NCBI GenBank assembly: GCA_902782225.1
Contig: CACZMF010000028.1
Coordinates: 1 to 39,601 of the forward strand
Source of the DNA: an uncultured Bacteroidia bacterium
Lineage (GTDB): Bacteria; Bacteroidota; Bacteroidia; Bacteroidales; UBA932
Length of the DNA stretch: 39,601 bases
Reading direction: 5' to 3'
This document shows positions 35,035 to 39,601 of this stretch, one piece after another; position 1 is the stretch's first letter, and every line of letters starts with the position of its first letter. A model generated the notes under the pieces. That model saw nothing but the letters and a program-made list of their open reading frames with translations. It did no database searches and was not told the DNA's origin. Position numbers and translations under genes: made by a program.

Positions 35035-35066
35035 CAAAGATAAAAACAATATTTGTATTGTACAAT
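35035..35066 (-). promoter_or_regulatory. Promoter and palindrome of the HTH gene
   Basis: On the minus strand TATCTTTG (35035-35042) is a -7 box 16 nt before the leader ORF. Upstream lies a perfect palindrome ATTGTACAAT (35057-35066), a likely operator for the HTH protein. Confidence 0.5.
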
Positions 35067-35196
35067 GTTAATGTTGTTTATTCTGCAATAAGAAGACACT
35101 GACGGACAGAATTGTTTCAGTATAGTTTCAGTAAGTCTATTTCACAAAGGGCTAACAGATTTACCGTGAATTATTTATGTTGAAAGGTTAGTGCTT

Positions 35197-35209
35197 CCGC
35201 CCGAGGCAC
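35197..35209 (+). repeat. 13-bp att-like repeat, right copy
   Basis: CCGCCCGAGGCAC exactly repeats the 3' end of tRNA-Leu (27504-27516) in the same orientation. Three bases later a terminator-like hairpin begins, the arrangement expected after a tRNA. It probably marks the far end of an insertion into tRNA-Leu. Confidence 0.65.
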
Positions 35210-35212
35210 ATT

Positions 35213-35250
35213 AATAGCCCGTAGAATATGTTCTGCGGGCTATTTTTATT
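35213..35250 (+). terminator. Terminator following the right att-like copy
   Basis: AATAGCCCGTAGAA (35213-35226) pairs with TTCTGCGGGCTATT (35231-35244, one T-G) around a 4-nt loop and is followed by T-rich sequence. No gene ends here on the plus strand. It is best explained as the original tRNA-Leu terminator. The interval 35020-35406 otherwise shows no gene. Confidence 0.75.
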
Positions 35251-35406
35251 TGACCATTTGGCTTGCCGGCACTTCCGGCGCACAAATCAATCTCTTCATA
35301 TCGAGCTAGATTAAAGGTTATAAAATATGTATCGCTACATGGACTAATGCCGTGCAGCGATGCAAAGTTCTGTAAAATAATCGGTTTGTGCAAATAATCT
35401 GGAAAG

Positions 35407-36935
35407 CTACGCCTTCACGTACTTCTGGTTGCGATCTTTGGGATTATCCGGAATAGTCAGTTTTAACAGACCCTGCTCTACCAATGCAGTAATATATCGT
35501 TTTCTGTTCTTGGATTGGTTTGTTATGCCAATGTGTTCCATGATTTCCTGAGCAGTTCTTGACACCGTGCAGAAGTTCACGATATCCTTTATTTTTCCTG
35601 GAAGTTTATTTTCTTGGTTACTTTTCTTGGTTACTTTTTGTTGTTCTTGGTTACTTTTCTTGGTTACTCCGTTACTTTGCTCCGTTATTCTGACACTATC
35701 ACTGACACTGTCGCGCCAAAAAGTAACTATGACCTCTTTCTTCTTGGTATCGTTGACAACCTCTACCTTGTCATCCAGTTCGCGGACGCGGAGAAAACCG
35801 CTTCCTACACCAGAATATGGCAACAAATAGGCCCCGTGCGTAAAAAGGGTCTTATTTCTGGGAAGGGACGTTCCCGTTAAGACATCTTCAACCTGCAAAC
35901 CGCCCGGAAGGGCGCCGGGACTATGAATCTCAACCCGGTTGTCAAAGACGAACAAGCGAATAGGGGCTTCCCAACTGTAGGAACGGTGCAATAAGGCATT
36001 CGAGCAGATCTCTGACAACGCCCCTATGGGGATTTCCAACTGGCCAAGGGTGTTGAACCCTGGTTCAACCTGGACATTCCGCAGGTTCCGCTTGAGGAAA
36101 GACATCATTGCTTCGTACTGGACAAGAATGCCACCGTCGGCATCCATATCATCCATCTTGTCGCGAAATTCAGTACCTCCAAGACTATTACCAATAAAAC
36201 TGACGCATTTTACCGTGGCGGTAGGAAGCCAGCGCCATGGATGTTTACCAAACAGAAGCATAGCGGCATAGGTGATACCGCCGTTCGGACGGATAAGCCC
36301 GAAGTTTTTGAACAAGCGCTCAACCGTCATACCAGATGCTGCCATCCCCACCAGTTCATCAGCTGTGGCATCCCGAATCTGCTCGTATGTGAGTTCTTTT
36401 GACTTATAGGAAGCCTCGAAGCGTTTTGTTAGATAGGTCTTGACGGCGTTCATATCCAAATCCGCGACTGTGGCTTCAGGGATCAACGCCTCGTCCTGCC
36501 TGAACGTGCCGCTGTCCGACATCATTTCGGCAATTTCGGCGTTATCCATAACCCTGCGTTTGTTGGCGCCATTCTTCACCCAAACAATTCCTTTGCTGTC
36601 CTTGTACGGCTTGTTAATTCCCTCTGGGATGGTGGCCACTATAAGTTGCCCGCCAGGGACATCAACATTTTCTGCCTTGATGGAAATGGCCGGTTTTACA
36701 TTCTGCTCGGCAATCTGGGAGAGCATGCCTGTCTGCTCCTGAACCTCGGTTCTGGAAAGTGCGTTAATCTCCCCGTCTTGTCATTGACACCGACGATTAT
36801 CATTCCTCCTCCCCGTTCGTTGGCGTAGCAAGCCATTTCTTTACCAACTTCATACGTATCTGTTACCCGCTCCTTCATTTGAACGGGTGTCTGCTCTCCT
36901 TTCCCACAGAGTTTCAATATTTCTTGTTTCGTCAT
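35407..36935 (-). pseudogene. AlbA_2 (Schlafen-like) putative DNA-binding protein, frameshifted
   Basis: From ATG 36935 (MTKQEILKLCGKGE) the N-terminal part (EVGKEMACYANERGGGMIIVGVNDKTG in outline: ANERGGGMIIVGV) is the AlbA_2 fold. The frame then breaks. The next frame resumes with GEINALSRTEVQEQTG and runs to a stop at 35407 with the usual winged-helix half (FGLIRPNGGITYAAMLLFG, ALLHRSYSWEAPIRLFVFDNRVEIHSPG in outline) and a Lys/Gln-rich linker repeat (SNGVTKKSNQEQQKVTKKSNQE in outline). One more base in the C-run at 36771-36774 repairs it. The intact protein would be about 509 residues. Related proteins are annotated as RecG-like or ATP-binding regulators, and some sit in defence regions. 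Confidence 0.85.
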
Positions 36936-36953
36936 AGGCCGGACGCATTTCTG

Positions 36954-36961
36954 CAAATGTA
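36954..36961 (-). promoter_or_regulatory. -7 box of the AlbA_2 gene
   Basis: TACATTTG on the minus strand, 18 nt before the ATG at 36935, matches TAnnTTTG. It sits 6 nt beyond the stop codon of the integrase remnant. Confidence 0.6.
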
Positions 36962-36967
36962 ATGAAA

Positions 36968-37215
36968 CTATTTCTTATTCTCCAGAATCTTCACCAAATC
37001 CTGCTTCATACCCAAGTCGATTTCACGGTAGCGATTGAAGGCTCGGGAGCCCTCGGCATGGCCGGTGAGCGATGTGACCAAGTTGGGATCTTTGACCTGC
37101 CGGTATATGTTGCCTGCAAAGGTGCGGCGGGCAAGGTGGCTGCTGGCGATTTCGTTCAAAGGATGCTTTACCTCTCTCCTGGTGACTGGATCAAGTTCTG
37201 TTACAAGGCGGGTGA
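36968..37215 (-). pseudogene. Tyrosine recombinase, C-terminal remnant
   Basis: The frame encodes the last about 80 residues of a phage-type integrase. It shows HLARRTF (the HxxR box), LTGHAEGSRAFNRYR (the His and the nucleophile Tyr) and a helical tail ending LENKK. The N-terminal SAM-like domain and the first catalytic Arg are missing, and no proper start exists. Upstream of about 37215 the sequence switches abruptly to a piece of the PstS-like gene, so the break is a recombination joint. Confidence 0.85.
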
Positions 37216-37338
37216 TGCCGGCCACTCTTCCAGATTGATATCCTTCAGGTCATATTCCGGACCATCAATGCCGTTACAACCGCACAGTCCGGCAATCAGC
37301 AAAGCAATACCAACAATTCTTTTTGAAAGCGTTCTCAT
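37201..37338 (-). pseudogene. PstS-like lipoprotein, N-terminal remnant (second copy)
   Basis: From ATG 37338 a 45-codon frame encodes a lipoprotein signal (LIAGLCGCNGIDG) and the first residues of the PstS-like protein (PEYDLKDINLEEWP). It then runs into the integrase remnant and a stop. The signal, the Cys and the start context correspond to those at 39386, with extra divergence. Homology to the flank of the intact gene continues a few bases upstream of the start. Confidence 0.85.
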
Positions 37339-37414
37339 ACCATCGTAACCCAAATCTTGCGTCTAATATAGACAAACTTCCGTAAACTAATATCGCTTTA
37401 ATTCCAGTAAAAGC

Positions 37415-38251
37415 TTATTCTGCAGGGCCGAAGTACTCTTTTTTGAACATTAACGGCCAGTAGATCCCGTCAAAATGATTCCGTTCGTGCCAGAACCACC
37501 TGCCGTCGGCACAGTAGGTTGTACAGTCGAATTGCATAAAAGCTTTCTTGAGCGCTGCGGTAATCCGGTCTTGTACTCCAGATTCTACATCTTCCGGCCA
37601 TTTAAGATACTCCACGGTCCAATCAAGTATTCTCCCGGTATTATCATACTTTGCCGGGATGATCTTTGTTACTATCCGGAATCCTTTCAATTCCGGGAAT
37701 TCTCCGTAATTAAACATTTTGGGCAATTCTTGAAGCATCACATCCCTGTTTATCGTTCCTTTGTGTCTTTTATTGCAATAAGGGCGGGAGGCCGTCACAA
37801 CACCGGATTTGATGATAAGTTCAACCTCGGTCTCATTCAAATCATCCCATCCATTTCCCGATGCACAAAGGACAGGGCCTGTGCCGCAAATGAGAGTTCC
37901 ACTGAACCAGGAGGCAAAAATGCCACAGCTACTGTCTTTGAACTCCTTTAAGACATCCTTAAAATCGGCCTTGTCTGAGCCAGTTTTCAATGTTTCGAGA
38001 TAGAGTTTATTGCCACCCACACGCCACGTGGCCACATAACCACGGAAGTTCCAGGAAAAGACCAAATCAAACCCGACCTGTTCCTTTAAAGAGAAATAAT
38101 GCAAAGAATCCAGTTGACCAAGCGGGGCGGTGTTTATAGCATACTTGACATTGCCCATAATGAGCGTGTCACGCACCTGACGAGTCGTGCTGCTCCAACT
38201 ATATAGCGGGAGCAACAAAAAGATAGACAGTATGATAGCCCGGATTTTCAT
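37415..38251 (-). CDS. Secreted protein of unknown function
   Basis: The 278-residue protein starts with a Sec signal peptide (MKIRAIILSIFLLLPLYSWS). The mature part has DTLIMGNVKYAINTAPLG, a Cys pair near ICGTGPVLCASG, further Cys residues, and near the end RWFWHERNHFDGIYWPLMF. I recognise no family, and the Cys residues suggest disulfides outside the cytoplasm. It lies between the PstS-like remnant and the intact PstS-like gene. I see no good promoter in the repeat upstream. Confidence 0.75.
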   Translation of the reverse strand: MKIRAIILSIFLLLPLYSWSSTTRQVRDTLIMGNVKYAINTAPLGQLDSLHYFSLKEQVGFDLVFSWNFRGYVATWRVGGNKLYLETLKTGSDKADFKDVLKEFKDSSCGIFASWFSGTLICGTGPVLCASGNGWDDLNETEVELIIKSGVVTASRPYCNKRHKGTINRDVMLQELPKMFNYGEFPELKGFRIVTKIIPAKYDNTGRILDWTVEYLKWPEDVESGVQDRITAALKKAFMQFDCTTYCADGRWFWHERNHFDGIYWPLMFKKEYFGPAE

Positions 38252-38323
38252 ATGGACGATATGCTGGCAATTATTATGCCTCCGCCACCATTTCTGCCAG
38301 ATACTGTTCTGAGTGCCAGCTAT

Positions 38324-38430
38324 GAATCTATCTGCTGCCGGGTGACTCTACAGGTCCATCGATCTGGCAGGGTGTGAGCATTTCAGGCCGTTTTCAGCCA
38401 TACCGGTCCACTTATGAAGCAGGGTATCGT
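38324..38430. repeat. Long direct repeat, copy B (flank of intact PstS-like gene)
   Basis: This 107-bp noncoding block downstream of the PstS-like stop is nearly identical to 27616-27722. The match continues into the gene's 3' end, apart from a 75-bp stretch (38485-38559) absent from copy A. Confidence 0.85.
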
Positions 38431-39386
38431 CATTTCCGTATCGCTATGTATCCGCTCTCATCAATCATATCCGCACCCTTCTTGATACTTTCGTGATCTT
38501 CAGTATAGCGGACCGCAGCATAGATGCTCGACACAAACGGATACTTGTTCAACCTCAAAGACTCTTTGCTTGGTGCCACGCCGTCAATGGAAAGCATATC
38601 GACTCTCATCAGATCGCGGACCATCGCCGTGCAGTAGAAGAATGGCGTGTAGCCGATGCCGTATTCGTCGTTTTCAAGCTGCAGGTATGGCGAGGCCATC
38701 TGTGAGCCGATGATTTCGAACATATATGTCCCCTCGGTCCCATCGATCATTTTCAGTCCATTCATGACCAGGGTTTCCATCTTCTCCTGGCTGCCTGAAT
38801 CGGCATCCCGGATATAGGGCGTAATGGCATGGTTGACGCCGCCGACCTCCTTCCAGTTGGTGATCTCTCCGGTATAGATCTTCCGTACCTGGTCAGATGT
38901 CAGGTTCTTGACGGGATTCTTGGGGTTGACGATGAACACCAGCGCGTCGATGGCCAGCGGAGCCGTTTTCAGTTCTACGCCCAGCTCTGCGGACGCCGCC
39001 TTTTCATTCCTGGAAATGTCACGGCTGGCTATGATGACATCGGTCTTGCCCCCAATGAGATTCATGTAAGCATCGTGAGTGCCGCTGCAGAGGTTTCGGT
39101 TGAGGTAATCATTGTAAGAGAACGATGTTTCTTTTTCGTGGAATTTGGGCGTGATGATATAGGTCGGGCTTCCCATCCAGTCTTCTTCCCATTGATAGGG
39201 TATGCCAAGTAGTTTATAGGCAACGAGATCCCGCACGGGGCGGGTGCTTGTCGAGCAGTCCGTAAGCGGCCACTCTTCCAGTTTGATATCCTTCAGGTCA
39301 TATTCCGGACTATCAATGCCGTTACAACCAATCAGCATTGCAACGAACGCTGCGAAGCATATTAATCTTTTTGAATTCATTCTCAT
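38430..39386 (-). CDS. PstS-like substrate-binding lipoprotein
   Basis: The ATG at 39386 (or 39380) gives about 318 residues with a lipobox (AMLIGC). Landmarks of the PBP-like phosphate-binding fold are GTHDAYMNLIGGKTDVIIASRDIS (in outline GTHDAYMNLIGGKTDVIIA), ALVFIVNPKNPVKNLTSDQVRKIYTGEITNW (in outline NLTSDQVRKIYTGEITNW), RDADSGSQEKMETLVM and YTPFFYCTAMV. Such proteins bind phosphate or related anions outside the cytoplasm. No pstCAB or phoU genes are near, so a role in import is uncertain. It starts about 22 nt after the GNAT stop. Two broken paralogues lie at 37201 and 27722. Confidence 0.88.
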   Translation of the reverse strand: MRMNSKRLICFAAFVAMLIGCNGIDSPEYDLKDIKLEEWPLTDCSTSTRPVRDLVAYKLLGIPYQWEEDWMGSPTYIITPKFHEKETSFSYNDYLNRNLCSGTHDAYMNLIGGKTDVIIASRDISRNEKAASAELGVELKTAPLAIDALVFIVNPKNPVKNLTSDQVRKIYTGEITNWKEVGGVNHAITPYIRDADSGSQEKMETLVMNGLKMIDGTEGTYMFEIIGSQMASPYLQLENDEYGIGYTPFFYCTAMVRDLMRVDMLSIDGVAPSKESLRLNKYPFVSSIYAAVRYTEDHESIKKGADMIDESGYIAIRK

Positions 39387-39408
39387 ACCAATATAACTCC
39401 AGGTTCCT

Positions 39409-39601
39409 TCAAATCTTGCGCCCAAATTGGGTAAAAACCTTTACATCCATCGCCTTCCCGCCCTTCACAATAGCCCCGACCTTCGACTCCTCCAGCAGGA
39501 ACCCATTCTTCTCCAGCACCCGGGCCGATGCCAGGTTCTCCGGGAACACCTCGCCGATTATGCGCTCCAGCGCCAGCTCCCGGAAAGCAATCCCGCAGAT
39601 C
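39409..39601 (-). CDS. GNAT-family acetyltransferase, C-terminal part
   Basis: The last about 63 codons of a gene cut by the right window edge. AFRELALERIIGEVFPENLASARVLEKNGF (in outline LERIIGEV, PENLASARVLEKNGF) is the classic RimJ/RimL-type GNAT end, where the NxxSxxVLEKxGF strand binds acetyl-CoA. It ends KVFTQFGRKI. The substrate cannot be told from this part. Confidence 0.85.
   Translation of the reverse strand, partial: ICGIAFRELALERIIGEVFPENLASARVLEKNGFLLEESKVGAIVKGGKAMDVKVFTQFGRKI

Noticed and set aside
35180-35210. A second tRNA-Leu
   Set aside because: Only the last 13 nt match; no acceptor 5' strand, D-arm or anticodon arm.
28838-36935. A known defence system (Thoeris, CBASS or similar)
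   Set aside because: Only a TIR protein, a ParDE pair and a broken AlbA_2 gene are present; no cyclase, ThsA-like or other partner sits beside the TIR gene.
38430-39386. A phosphate import operon
   Set aside because: The substrate-binding protein stands alone; no pstC, pstA, pstB or phoU genes are in the window.

Overview
The window looks like chromosome from a member of the Bacteroidales (phylum Bacteroidota). Three things support this. Promoters carry the Bacteroidetes-type -7 box TAnnTTTG (for example TATATTTG, TAACTTTG, TATCTTTG) close to start codons. The protein families are typical of the group: PheS with a CxxC-rich insert, M64 and CotH lipoproteins, ORF6N, an MurQ/sugar-kinase pair. 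Many exported proteins have lipoprotein signals. I cannot name the genus. The core is GC-rich and the region after about 27.5 kb is patchier and more AT-rich.

Region 1 (1-4.9 kb) holds the 3' end of a 16S rRNA, tRNA-Ile(GAT) and tRNA-Ala(TGC), then a strong terminator where a 23S gene would be expected. An orphan coding fragment, two tandem dCache membrane sensors (the first without an ATPase domain) and a small ORF6N protein follow.

Region 2 (4.9-27.4 kb) is housekeeping and cell envelope. A plus-strand chain carries a small secreted protein, pheS, murQ, a MurNAc/GlcNAc-type kinase, a 39-residue ORF and an M64 lipoprotein peptidase. A minus-strand operon PBP1A-ddl-prmC is divergent from topA and an Lrp-family regulator. 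ispD is divergent from the rod-shape operon mreB-mreC-mreD-mrdA-rodA, which runs on into a lytic-transglycosylase-like protein and a CotH-type lipoprotein. Together these genes cover peptidoglycan precursor ligation, polymerisation, elongation control and recycling of cell-wall amino sugars.

Region 3 (27.4-39.6 kb) is accessory and scarred. It starts at tRNA-Leu(TAA). A 13-bp copy of the tRNA 3' end lies 7.7 kb downstream (35197-35209), immediately followed by a second tRNA-type terminator, which suggests an integrated segment. Between these sites lie a broken PstS-like gene, a ParDE toxin-antitoxin pair, a frameshifted greA, a TfoX_N/DUF6434-like protein, an NrtR-like Nudix protein, a TIR-transmembrane protein divergent from creD across twin palindromes, remnants of an acyltransferase and an iron-dependent alcohol dehydrogenase, a flavodoxin lipoprotein and an HTH regulator. 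Beyond the second site are a frameshifted AlbA_2 (Schlafen-like) protein, a tyrosine-recombinase C-terminus, an N-terminal scrap of a second PstS-like gene, a secreted protein of unknown function, an intact PstS-like lipoprotein and the end of a GNAT acetyltransferase.

The candidates I consider most worth testing are the rRNA operon without a 23S gene, the tRNA-Leu island with its displaced terminator, the TIR-membrane/creD regulatory pair, and the three-copy PstS-like family.
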